This document shows positions 12,421 to 24,210 of a stretch of DNA of 64,000 nucleotides, piece by piece. The translations under genes and the position numbers were made by a program. Under the pieces are notes generated by a model. It was given only the letters and a program-made list of their open reading frames with translations. It did not search any database and was not told the DNA's origin. Source of the DNA: Nematostella vectensis (Eukaryota > Cnidaria > Anthozoa > Actiniaria > Edwardsiidae); assembly GCF_932526225.1 (NCBI RefSeq), contig NC_064043.1, positions 13,390,085 through 13,454,084 on the forward strand, written 5' to 3'. How positions within the stretch are numbered: position 1 is the first letter of the stretch; every line of letters starts with the position of its first letter.

Positions 12421-13698
12421 AATATCCACGTTCTAGGAGTTGTATATTGCATTTTATCCTGAGTTTCTTCAACCAATCAAATCGTTTGTTCTTGCGAGGT
12501 TCCCGAGTTTATATACTAATACATTTTATCCCTAGTTTCTTTTATTGTCAATTGTGATTCGATTGTCCCATAAATAACCCACGCCTAGACGATTAATCAG
12601 TTCTTTTAGTTTAACTACCCACGAGTAGGAGGGAGGGTGCACTTGGCCTCCCAATACGTCTCCGCGGCAAGGCTAGCTGCGCTTTCTGGAGTACTAAGTT
12701 TTAGCCAGAAGTTTAATGATTTCATAGCAGCCTCAGTTCTTATTGGGAATATCGACATGCATTATTAGTTGCGGTTTTACTGACACCCAGAATCCACTTA
12801 CAGAAATTGGTCAGCACACACTCGATTGGGTCTTTTTCATTAGGCTTTATGGACATATCGATGCCCCAAAGTTCACCCCCATAGAGTAAGTTTTATTGTA
12901 AGTCGCGGATTGTCTCTAAAATGAATAGCCTCGAATAGCCCTCGGATAGCCTCGAATAGCCCCCCCCCCCCCCCTCGATTAAGCGCCTCGCCTGCCTAGA
13001 CGGCGGTGATACCTGGATACATTGATAACCTGATAAAAAAAAAACACAAACAAACGGGCATTTGAGTATTAACATACCCGCCATACCTGAGAAACCCCTA
13101 TAACAAGTCCTGGCCTATGCGTCTGATATATATTTTTTATTTACAACTAGTAAAACACCATTTGCATCTAGCTAGGTCCTTTTGTCTACAGAAAAAATGC
13201 AGTGTTTGGAGAATCATTCCGAATTCGGGTTTGAGAGATCTCTACTACTTAGACGCAGGGGCGGATCAGGAGTTCCAAAAAAAGGGGGATTTATTTTCCT
13301 CCCGTAGATTTCTTGTATTATTCTTGTTATTTTTAAGCCAAAAATCAAAATTATCATCCGCTAAGTGCTCGAAGTAGAGACGGATCTAACTTTTCGCTCA
13401 CGCTAAAAGGGGAGTTTGGCTCAGTGACAAAGGGGGGAGGGGGTATTTTTTTTTGTTACAAATGGCTTTCTGGCAGCCCAAAAGGGGGGCTAGACCCCCT
13501 AAACCGTCCCCCTAGATCTGCTACTGATGAGAATACCTAAAAACTCATATGCTTTTCGTGCTTTTCTTTCACTTTGGATAAAAAACAACAACAACAACAA
13601 AATGAACAGGCCTTCTTTTGCGCGCGCTTCGCTTGCATGAGAACGAGGCCTAGACCATTACGTCACCGCAGGCCTCCAGGGGCCTAACTGATTCCAAC

Positions 13699-16600
13699 AT
13701 GGCGACCGAGACCGGGGAAAAGCATCTCAACGGTCACAACGAGAAAATCGCACTGAAGGAACGTCAACCTTCCATAGAAGACAGGCAACGGGGAGATCAC
13801 GTGAAAAAGAAACGTAAGCACTCACAGGATCTGCAATCACACAAAGATTCGAAAACAGAAGAGAGAAAGTCGGCTTTTGCCTCTAGTGATAGTTGGAACG
13901 TTACATCGAATTCTTCCAATCAACAAAACAGTTCACCGCCTCCGAGTAAACAAAGCAACGGCCTGAAAACAAAATTCAAAAAGATAAAAAAGGAAGGTAT
14001 GTCAGTGAATACTTGGTTTGCTACCTTATCTAAGCGTGAATTCAAATAACAGCCCTCGTGGTGAGGAGTTGTTGTTTTTTACACGCTTGGCTTACGTCTC
14101 TGTTTCGTAGTAAAAATGTTAAGTAATTTTTCCCACTGGGGCTCGAGTCCTATCGTAATTTCCAACTCTCTGATGAAATCTGTTCATAGTAATGGACTGT
14201 GAGCATTGTGAAGGGCTTAAAACCTTTAAAACCCTGTGAAGTCTGGGACTTTTTGTTCCAGCTGCGGACATTTTTGTTTACTACTATCATCACTACCATC
14301 TCAATTTTGCACCAGATTTCACATTAGTTCCATAAGCGATTGGCTTTTGTGCTCTACTCTGTCTTATCCCTGCTCTCTTTGCCTCTAGGGTTTTCCATTT
14401 TTTCGCCTCATGGAATAGCTTTCCCACCTTAAACAAAACGTGCGGTGTCTCATGTTTATAAATACATCTCACTCCATAGTCAAAGGACAACTATTGTGCA
14501 TTACAATCTCAAGTCCCTTTACTAATATAAAATAACTATAACTTCCAAATAGAAACCATGATTAATATTTCGGCTTAGAAAAGGGATGTTAAGTTTCTGT
14601 CTATTAATTATTAAATTGTTAAATAGTACTATCATGTTTCAAAGCCAACTCATTATAAATTCTTGAACACAGAATTAATTAGTCTGTAATAATTTCAGCA
14701 ATAAAAAACCTTCTTGTTCATTTTACATGTATGTTATATGCCTAAATGGCTCTGCGCTGCTCATAAGATAGAACTTTTTGAATTAGCCAAATGTTAAAAA
14801 GAATTTGTTAACACCTTTTATGTCTGCAAATCTCTGTACGGAACACTTTATTTAATATGGGGGATGGCCACGTACTGTTATCCTGTGACTTGAGTGTCTA
14901 CATGGTCTATGTATTTACTTCCAGATGAAGTGCAGTTTGAATCACATGCCCCTGAAATCATTGCTCATAGTGACTTGAAGCTTAAAATCAAGACGCATTC
15001 TGGTGAGAAGTCTTTATTTTGATGTCATAACATTTGACAGTTGAAGCAAAGACATAAGAGTGGAAAAATAGAAAAGTTAAGCCAGGTTAGGAATAGGGCC
15101 CAGTTGTCCCATTTAGGCCTTAGATGAAGTCTTTTTGTATTTAAAGGTTGTTCAACTTATCATCCAAGTATTGATGTATATATATCTATTGATATATTAT
15201 ATATCTATTCACTATAATTGTAAACCAATGGGCTGTTAGTTAGATAATATGTGTCCAGTGGTATGGCTTGAGCAGGTCAAAGTCTGTTTACAGTTGTCTT
15301 TACCACTTTTTACTTGTTTTGTGATAAATCTTGACTCTTAACATCCAAGTTAAAAGTGCTTCAAATGGGATACTGGGATACTGTTACGGGTAAAAAAAGT
15401 ACAAAAATTTGAAAGACAATTGTAAAAAGCTTTTGCCCTGTGAAAGCCTCACTTCATGCTCAAATTCAACAGGATCCAAATTATCTGGAAAACGTTTAAT
15501 TGATAAACATTGAGGTGTGCATTCCATGCTCCGAATAATGGCTCTATTTGCTTACTCCAGGTGACCATGGAAACAATAACACTGAAAAGCCTAATGGAGT
15601 ATCATCTCCAAAAAAGAAGAAGAAAAAACATCACCACAAGCATGAAGAAAAACACTTCACTGACAGGGACCACTGTATACTTGATAACCCAAAAGAAAAG
15701 ACTCATTTATCTCATTTAATGCACATCGAAACAGACCCGAATGGTGGAGCATCTTCGGTACATGTCTACAGCGAAGAAATCAAAGGTTTGAGCCCTGAAA
15801 AGATGGAGAAGTTTGTCAAGCTATTTTTCAGGGAAGTTTACGCTGAAGATGAAGTTGGGGTTGCACGCCATGTTATGGGGATTGTTCACAATGCTGCAGA
15901 TTACCTCCCTGAACTTACTCGCTACTTCGGTACTAATCATGCGAATCTTACTGTCAAGGCCTCCCCTATTGGTAAAAAGCTTGATATAGAAACAATTAAG
16001 ATGGGAGACTATTTAAAAAGAGTGGAAGCTACCTACAGCCAAGGGACATTGCGTTGCGGGCCTTTACTGCAGTTCAGTTTAGTGGGGACTGTGCAGGAGG
16101 AAGTGGGAGGGTATTTTCCAGAGTTTTTGGACACATTAGAGGAATGTGTATTTCTGAGGGAAACAATGCCATGGGGACGCCTCTCAGCATTAAAACTGGA
16201 CAAAAGAAACCGGAGTAATGATGGTCCAATAATGTGGGTTAGACCAGGAGAGCAATTCGTGCCTACTGCAGAACTGGGTAGCTCTCCAAACAAACGGCGA
16301 AGGTAAAGCTATTGAAATCCAAGTTCTCTGATGTATGAGCACTAAGGAAAATGTCATGTAATAGACTTTACATGATAGAGATTATTTGCATGCCTACTGT
16401 TATTCTACCAGATAACTGTTCATTTTAAGGCTGATATGCTCACTGATTTGACAGGCGGATTTTGTATGTTCATTTGCTATCGGCCCACGAAGTCTGATGC
16501 AGTTCAATTAGATTGTTAGCATTGGTCCCGTTTTTTCCTTCATAATCCAAAGCAAGGGCCAAACAAATCGCAAATTGTGACTGCCCTGGATGACAATGGG

Positions 16601-18685
16601 CTCCACAAATTGGTGGGTGTTAATCCATTAATGACTAACCAGAGATTGGTACTTGACTCTTCCAAATTTGATTTTGTTAAAGCTTCATCAGGGCAGACTG
16701 TAGAAGGTGCATATTTTTACATCTAGCAAGTGAACCATATTCAATATACTGCTTCTGTACAAAATCTCAAGATCTTGCACAAGATCTTATATACATTAGT
16801 GTATATACAGTACAGTATATGTCTATTATAAAGCTGCTCCATTTCAGAAAAAAAACATGAAGCAGACAAGAAGAGAACACTTATTTATTAAAGTACAGAG
16901 AGCAGGTTTCACTCTAATTGTAGCTAAAATATATAACAACAAGTTTCATTATTTCTTTGAAGGCTGACTGTCAATGAGCTACAAAACTTGCATTACCTGC
17001 CAAGGACATCTGAACCACGTGAAATGTTGGCAGAGGACAGAACACGATGCCATGCAGACCATGTTGGTCAGGGATTTGATCGACAGACTACAGCAGCAGT
17101 TGGCCTCCTAAAGGGTGTCCAAGTAGGAGAGGTGAAAAGGTGAATGCCCAAAATTATTTTTTGTTTTCAATACAATAATACTTGATATACCAATATTATC
17201 AATATACATGTAATGACCAACCTGTTGATCCTGGCAAAATGCTCTAAGTAACTTACATAATACTTTTTTGTGATAAATTGGTAATTTCTAGTGTTGGGGG
17301 CATTTTCAGTATCAAACTCCTTTTTTGGACTACAGTCACTGTATCTTAAAAATTTCCCATAGCTTTGGGGACCTAAATACATAAACTCTGTGGTTGAAGT
17401 ATGGATCTTCCTCGATCAGGAAAAAAATACTTGTCTTACAAAAGACACTGTTTCTTCTTAATTTCTGTATACTGTATATGTTTGAACCCATGTTTACCCT
17501 TTTGAGATGTGCAAGTTTTTATTATGCCCATGTATGTATTATTGATTGTGTGCTATATTTTTATCTTGAAGTGACATAAATAGGAACTGCAAAGACGTTG
17601 TGTGTTTCCACCCAGACAGCTTCAATCAACTTGTACAAAAGCTAAAAATCGATCTTCATGAACCCCCAGTATCTCAGGTAAAGTGTTACTGTATCTTCAT
17701 CTATGCATACTTTGTCTTAATGAATGAAGTTCATGTTAAAATAGTTAATGATCTTGAATGATAAAAGATATGTCAGACTGGGAAATACACTTACTTTAAT
17801 TATTGTTCTATCTGTTTCACTAAATATAATGCAATGCTGCTTTGAAAAAGGGAATTTAATTATTAGCATTTGGTATCTAAAACTCCTGTTTGTAAGGGTT
17901 TTCAAATGCACCAATATCCACTAAGTGATAACTTTACCCAAGATAAAAACAGTTGAATGGTTATATGCTCACAACACACCTTGCTTTTGGAAAATGCTTC
18001 AGCCATTCAACCTGCTCTTAGAATATGCTAACATAATAATCATCCAACCTGCTCTTAGAATATGCTTTATTTGTGCAACCTGCTCTTAGAATATGCTCAA
18101 CAACTTGCTCTTAGGTAGAATATGCTTTATTCGTGCAACCTGCTGTTAGAATAATATGCTTTTAAGTCATACAACCTGCTGTTAGAATAATATGTTTTTA
18201 AGTCATACAACCTGCTGTTAGAATAATATGCTTTTAAGTCATACAACCAGCTCTTAGAATATGCTTCAGTCATCCAACCCTCAATTAGAATATGCTTCAG
18301 CCATGTAACCCTCAATTAGAATATGCTTCAGTCATCCAACCCTCAATTAGAATATGCTGCAAGTATCCAACCTGCTCCGAGGATATGCTTTATTTTCAAC
18401 CTGCTAATCATTTTTTACTACTTGCATTTTATTTACACTTGCTCTCTGTCTTAACAGTGCATCATGTGGGTAGATGACGCCAAACTAAATCAACTAAGAA
18501 GGGATGGGATCAGATATGCCAGATTATTCCTACGTGACAATGATATATACTTTATCCCACGGAACATTATCCACCAGTTCAAGACGATATCAGCATGCAC
18601 GAGCATAGCCTGGCATCTGCGGCACAAGATGTACTACCCAGAACTTCAAAAACTTGAAAGTCAGTCTGGCTGCCAAACGTCATGA
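13699..18685 (+). CDS. RSBN1: Round spermatid basic protein 1 orthologue (RSBN1 / KDM9 family), complete
   Basis: Nuclear chromatin protein; the family is reported to demethylate histone H4 lysine 20. Six coding exons: 13699-13996, 14925-15002, 15561-16302, 16963-17139, 17584-17677, 18458-18685, all GT-AG and in phase, giving 538 aa and a TGA stop. The first 125 residues are low-complexity and rich in Lys, Ser and His ([22 protein letters not shown]), which fits nuclear localisation. The conserved body begins at [20 protein letters not shown] and continues through [32 protein letters not shown] and [15 protein letters not shown]. It then includes [44 protein letters not shown] and [20 protein letters not shown], ending at [16 protein letters not shown]. 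The protein is shorter than human RSBN1 (about 800 aa) because the N-terminal region is compact. The start is the first ATG of exon 1, in context AACATGGCG. Confidence 0.95.
17990..18410. repeat. Degenerate 31-40-bp tandem repeat in the last RSBN1 intron
   Basis: About ten diverged units share CAACCTGCTSTTAGAATA followed by ATGCTT and a CAGTCAT or AAGTCAT spacer. The best-preserved units (18138-18245) have a 36-bp period; the flanking ones are shorter. The array ends about 45 bp upstream of the acceptor of the final exon at 18458. Confidence 0.8.
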
Positions 18686-18761
18686 GAGGAAAGTCTATTT
18701 ATTGCCAGGTTTCTGGTGTTGTATAAAATGTAGAATGGAAAAGGTGTATGGCATAGGCCAT

Positions 18762-18822
18762 GTCATGCCAAAAGGGTTCAGCATTATTGATAATATTAAA
18801 ATTTAAACCCTTTGGCATGACG
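18762..18822 (+). promoter_or_regulatory. Long stem-loop in the probable RSBN1 3' UTR
   Basis: The arms GTCATGCCAAAAGGGTT and AACCCTTTGGCATGAC are nearly perfectly complementary (one bulged A). They lie 77 bp after the stop codon, with an A/T-rich loop of about 30 bp. It could be an RNA structure or the remains of a short fold-back element; the sequence alone does not decide. Confidence 0.5.
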
Positions 18823-19285
18823 CTGTATATGTCTCGTGTGGTTGCCAGACAGTTATCCAATAAGCTGTACAGTTTAATATATTTCTTTAATCTATATGGA
18901 CATTCACGATCAATCGAAAGGTGTCCGAACTGACTAATTTTGTACCGTCTCATTGGAGATGCTACTAATATGACATGTCTAAATGTCGCTTCAAGTTTGA
19001 AAGCGAATGACGCGTACCTCTGGCCCACTGTCTATGTTCTATTTTGAAGTCGTTTTGAAGTCACAAATAGTGAGGTTAGACTATGGCTCAGCTAATGTAT
19101 ATTTTAAAATTGTTAATAAGCACTATTATTAATGCCTATGGATTGCAAGAATATGAATATATCAGGAATTTGCATGATAAGCTGCCAATGGCTGCTGACA
19201 TATTTTTTAACTTTTATTGGGCGATACCATTGGTTATGAGTGATATTTAGATAAATCTTTAGAAAACACAGAGTAATGGTAATTC

Positions 19286-19583
19286 CTGTCGAATCCGTTG
19301 TATCGCGACCCGAGTTTTCAAAGCACGATTTGTTTTGGTTTTCTGTTCCGTCAGTAAAACCATTCTGAGCCAATCAGAATCTTGCTTTGTGCACTTCCTT
19401 GGCTATCCTCGGACGAAAACCAGACAGTGTCGCGACAGAAAGCCAGGCAACTGCACTAGGCGAGAGATGGCAAGAATCTGATTGGCTTAGAATAATTTGG
19501 CTGGCGGAAAACAGAAAATCCTAAAAGACAAAAACAAATCGATGTTTTGAAAATGCGGCGTCGCGATACAGCGAATTTGACAG
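19286..19583. mobile_element. MITE copy 1 (298 bp, inverted termini about 60 bp)
   Basis: Starts CTGTCGAATCCGTTGTATCG and ends CGATACAGCGAATTTGACAG; the termini are inverted copies of each other for about 60 bp. There is no coding capacity. A second copy about 95% alike by eye lies at 39959-40255, so this is a dispersed family. Confidence 0.85.
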
Positions 19584-21112
19584 TAAGTGTTCAAAAGCTG
19601 CCATTCTATTGTTTTTTATAAAGTATTTCTTCCAACTTCATAAACAGATTCGAAAACACTGCAGCGAAATTAAAATATAGTAGATAGAAACCGTGCAGCT
19701 TTTTATTTATCCCATTCTCTGCTGTCCTCGCTATTATAGGCTCTTTTTCCAAACCTTTCCTCCGTCTCTCATATTTTGCTTTAAAGCTGTTGCTTTGCCA
19801 TGTTAGTATTTTTACAAATATTTTACCTTGTTTTATGGATGTGGTGTCGAGGAATTTAATTGCTGACTTGTTATTAGGGAAGACTTTAAGAAAAAATCAA
19901 AGAGCAAGGCTGCAAAATAGCGTTTCTACCGGTGTTAGTAAGAATCTTCAAATTTCCTCACTATCTTTGCACCTTTTTAAAGACCCCGTGAAAAAACGTT
20001 TTCAGGCTAAACAAGGCCTTCTAAACAAATCTGCTAGGGATGGAACATAAAACACGTTTATCGACGACGAACTGTAACTGAAGTTCGATGTTTTCCTTCG
20101 TAAAGATTTGCTCCAATAGGGGTAGGCGGGCTTACATAAAAACATTAACGTTAAGAAAGAACAAATCCTACGGTTACTCTCCATCGTCCATAAGTGACTA
20201 ACTTATAAACAGGTTTCTGGTATTTGTCCTTTTAAAGGCTCCAAGTCGATGTACTCTATTCGAGTTTAAGGCATTTTGAGCTATAGAAACTGTACAATAA
20301 TTGTTGTTATGATATGATAAGTCTTATAACAATACAAAGGGAAAGATTCTTAAAGTATATTATATACTGCCAAATTATATAGTGCCAAATTTGTAAATTA
20401 CTGTTTACCTTATAAATTTAGAGTTAGTAAAAATCCCATCACTTTCATGAGTCGTGTGTTCTAACTGTGTCTACCAAGAGACCATATGATAGTCTCTTGT
20501 GTCTACTCAGTGCGGCTTCTTAAATGCTGACAGAATGTGGAAGGCTACCCTAAGCTCTATTCCAGCCCTCGCTAGGCCTCATCGGCCTAAGGTTGCCTTG
20601 ACCTGTCACCCCAAGGGTTTCAATAATAGACCCTTATGAATGTTTCCAAGACCTTGCTGGAAGGTCTCTTGTTGCTAGATGTTGTGGGACAGAGCAAAAA
20701 ATGGCAAGTTTTCCAAAAATAAGGTCTGGTTAACTTTGGTAAGCTTGAATTTTTGCATAGAGGTTCCTTGTGTTATTTAAACCAACAGATCAAAAAGTAT
20801 TTTTTTCTAATGGAGTCGTCTTCGGGATATGAGGCTTAAAGTGCAATTTTCAAATGTTCAAAGTATTAATTCTCCTTGTTTTTATGGAGAAGTCGGGCTC
20901 TGGTCAGAAATTAACCCAACTTTGCTCGCTATTATCTAAATTTCATATTATCTAAATTTCTTTAAAATTTGGTATTAAGCTTCTGGTCAGAGGAACTCCT
21001 TGTATGCGAAATCTTAAGCTTATATATTAAGAATTGGAAATTTTTATGCCATTTTTTCCCTCTGTCGATGTTGTGGTTGTATGTTACGCAGCACTTAATT
21101 AAATGAGGAGTG

Positions 21113-21373
21113 TATACAGTAATTTGACAAAAGGTTGTCATCAACCGGCTTTGCGACTACGCGACAAGCCCGCATGTAAGCATTGGTAAAAACCACTGAT
21201 GCGTCTAGCTGCATATACTACCCACTGCATAACTTCAGACTTAGACGGTGTATAGAGACGGTGTAGCGGTGGCTAATCTAGCAGCTAGGCGCTTCAGTGG
21301 TTTTTACCCATGCTTACATTCGGGCTTGTCGCGTAGTCGCGGTTGATGACAACCTTTGTCAAATGACTGTATA
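21113..21373. mobile_element. Fold-back element, 261 bp, with inverted arms near 95 bp
   Basis: The left arm begins TATACAGTAATTTGACAAAA and the right arm ends with the reverse complement of nearly the same sequence. Matching continues through GTTGTCATCAACCG, CGACTACGCGACAAGCCCG and GGTAAAAACCACTGA. The short centre is unpaired. Transcribed RNA would form one long hairpin. Confidence 0.8.
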
Positions 21374-22169
21374 GTAGACGGCGCGGTACATGGTGACCTT
21401 TTCGTTAAAGTACTGTAGTTGCCATTCCGTTCTCTTAGACCCTCTTTTTGTAGGCGTCCGAATGATTCGCTAGCCTTGACACTGCAGCTGTAAATATCCT
21501 TTCCTATCCAACTGGGTGTTTCTTGGCTGAATTCACCCTAAGTACACTAAGGCGTCTGGTTCTATGTACTGCCTGTTGACTGGTGGCGGAGAACTTTAGT
21601 TTGCCTAAAAATGGATCGAGGTCTTGGCGAAATTGCTGACCATTAGCGGCAGCCCTTCCTATCCTCGCTATGTGGAGAAAATGGCAGTCATCAACAGAGA
21701 GTTGATGTTTAACACCAGTTGATGGTTAACATCGGTTCATGTCTTTTTATATGTGGAACATATTGCGATTGGTTTATAAAACCTGGACGCCTTGATCTCT
21801 TCCGCTTATAAGTGTTTCGTCGAGCATAGCACTGGAAAAGACGATTGTTCAACTCAAGCGGTTACTGGGAGGGTGTCAAAAAGTTTGGCCTTGACGTACA
21901 AACGCTTTTGCACACCTTAATGAAGCATTATTTATTACATACATACTGAGAAATACTCACTGAAAGTAAATTTTCAATAAATTTTCCTTCGTTTACTGTC
22001 TCAGCAAATCAGTGGCGCGAACGATGTTTTTTCACCTTGAAGAAAAGTCGTTCGCGGTTCTGATTGGACGAACGATATTTGTTCACTGCACTTGAATGAC
22101 TTCAATCCTAACGCATCAAAGACTGCATACAAATCGTACAAGCATTTTCCATTTAATTAATTTATTTCA

Positions 22170-22940
22170 TAGATGTCGAGATTTTAGCGGAGCTCCCACT
22201 AAAATCTCCGCTCACGCGAGGCGCCGCGTAAGCGGAGCCCCATACCTAAGAAAAAGTGGTATGTTAAACAAATATGGTAACAAATATTGGTAACCCATCG
22301 ACTCGATGACGTCACTTAAAGCAAATATCGTGATTAAAAGCAAAAACATTCATATCTCTTGAAGGAAACTGTTTCACAACCAAACTTGGTAGGTGTCATG
22401 TATGTGTCAAGGGCGGTGCTCCAATATGATCACGTGATTGTGACGTCATCGATGACGTCACTATCCCGATGTCATACCTATATTCCTATCTCTTAAACGA
22501 AACATATCAATATTTGGGTGACCTTAAAACTCGCTCGGCCAATCTCTTGGAGGCCTGGGTCTAAGGGCTTTTCAAGGCTTGTGTGATAAAGATTTGACCA
22601 AGCGATAAAGTTTTTTTTTGACACATTTTTGCCTCGAGTCTCAAATTGACAGGAATCAGCATTTTGCACCATGTTTTCTGGAGATCATGGAGCGGGAAAA
22701 CTTTAGCTCTTCTAAATATGGGCATCAATGCCCATATAAGGCAATGCATACGAAGGACACTATCCGTGGGGAATATGTTTGATATGCATATGACAACCAA
22801 ACTTGGTATGTGGCAAGGGGGATGCACCAATATAGTCACGTGATTGTTACGTTATCGATGACGTCACATTATTATGCTAAAATAAGCAAAAATTTGGTCG
22901 TTTGGAGCTCCGCTTTTAGGCAATGCCTAAATCTTTATAT
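22170..22940. repeat. Duplicated non-coding segment with CACGTGATTG...TCGATGACGTCAC motifs
   Basis: A stretch of about 80 bp at 22376-22465 (CCAAACTTGGTAG ... TCACGTGATTGTGACGTCAT) recurs at 22793-22867 in direct orientation with moderate divergence. GCGGAGCTCC at 22190 and its inverse GGAGCTCCGC at 22908 bracket the region and may be the ends of one element. The family is not recognised. Confidence 0.45.
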
Positions 22941-23624
22941 TAGAGATTAAAAAGTGCACTACTTGTGTGACATGAGCTCTTTCTCGTGCGTGACATTAGC
23001 TAGACACATTCATTCAATGTAAGTTTCTGTCTGTTCAACTGAACCGCCGAACATCACAAACCTCGGAGCCTCTGCAACCAAGACTTATATAAAATGTTAT
23101 GTAATAAGGTTATTATAAATTTCTTAGTATGAATATAATAAACAAAATGCAGCATGGAACTCGTTTGTTTTTCGTGAACATGTATGAAGCACCCTGCCAC
23201 TTTCAGAAGCTTGTGCGCAGAAAGGAGTCTTGGTAAGGTAGATAAAGGCAGCGGTTGCTAAACGCAGTTCTCTTGGAGCTAGAGACCATGTGTTCCCGCC
23301 GTCATCAAGGGTGCGGAGTGAGCGAATTGGCTTTAAGGATTGTGCAGGCGATGGATAAGGGGAAAATTTGCGATAGTTGTCATTGTCACGCGAGTGACCT
23401 TTGCAACAGTTGAAGGTGATGATAACAGCGTCCCTGATTTGGTTAGGAATGTCCTTGCTCTGCCATTTTTAAACTTTGTCCATCAGGGTGTTACTCGAAG
23501 ACATCACCCACTTGCCGACTCATGTCTCCGGGTTATCGCGTTCTACGTTTGTACAAACCAAGACAACGTGAGGCACACAATGATACGTAATACGCCTGAT
23601 ACATAATTTATTTTATTTATTCTA

Positions 23625-23835
23625 TACGAAGCAACTGGGGTTTGATACCGGGTTCGATTTGCGGTTCCGATGTGAGTTCAGTTAGTTGGTTCTCGCCTTT
23701 GCTCCAAGGGTTTTCCGGTTTTCCTCCCCCACAGAAACCAAAAATTTCGATATAAACTGATTTCCTCGGTCAGATATAAGTCGTATGTTGGCTGCCTGTG
23801 GCGCATTTTCGACCACGTTGTATGCAATGAAGGTG
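23625..23835 (+). mobile_element. SINE copy 2 (Nin-DC-like)
   Basis: Carries the B-box-like GGGTTCGATT near 23651, then TGGTTCTCGCCTTTGCTCC and GGTTTTCCTCCCCCACAGAA. These are collinear with the SINE body at 90-330 (opposite strand). The tRNA head is only partly preserved. Confidence 0.6.
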
Positions 23836-24210
23836 ATTAGCTTCCTAAATATATTTATTTCAGTTTAGGCGAAAACGTTCAAAAAGCCCCGCGGGTTCCG
23901 CGCATGCGCAGCAAGTACCATCAGCTCTACTATTCATTTATCATAATTTCGCTTATGTCAGCCAGGCGTTATCTTTTGTGGTTCCTTTCGACAAGATCTC
24001 GTCTTGAAAACGCTGAAGTCAGACATAACATAAACCCACTGACTACATTCGCATAGGCAAGGAGCGGAGCCCACTTCCTCCCCCCCCCCCCCCCTGACAA
24101 CTCGTCTATAGAGACTGGCACTGGCTGAAGTCACGGCGAGTCCGCGGTGTTACAGGTAATCGAGCAGCGGACTCCCTCTACAGTTCTTGACTGCAAGAAT
24201 TCGTCGTGGC

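Larger units (their letters stand above)
10793..13698. other. Divergent intergenic region between DOCK and RSBN1
   Basis: The two flanking genes are transcribed away from this region, so it should hold both promoters. It contains the pentanucleotide array, the duplicated fold-back element and a 15-C run at 12960-12974. A CG-rich stretch lies just upstream of the RSBN1 start (about 13620-13690). I saw no convincing TATA box and no conserved open frame. Confidence 0.6.
18686..24210. other. Intergenic region between RSBN1 and TDRD3
   Basis: Holds the stem-loop, a 298-bp MITE, a 261-bp fold-back element, a duplicated segment near 22.4 and 22.8 kb, a SINE near 23.7 kb and a 15-C run at 24080-24094. 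I saw no conserved exon. Short open frames here (for example 19790-20050 and 22561-22839) have no recognisable similarity or splice context. Confidence 0.6.

Noticed and set aside
13997-14049. Read-through of RSBN1 exon 1 to a 116-aa product
   Set aside because: A GTATGT donor at 13997 and phase-matched downstream exons with clear RSBN1 similarity show that it is an intron.
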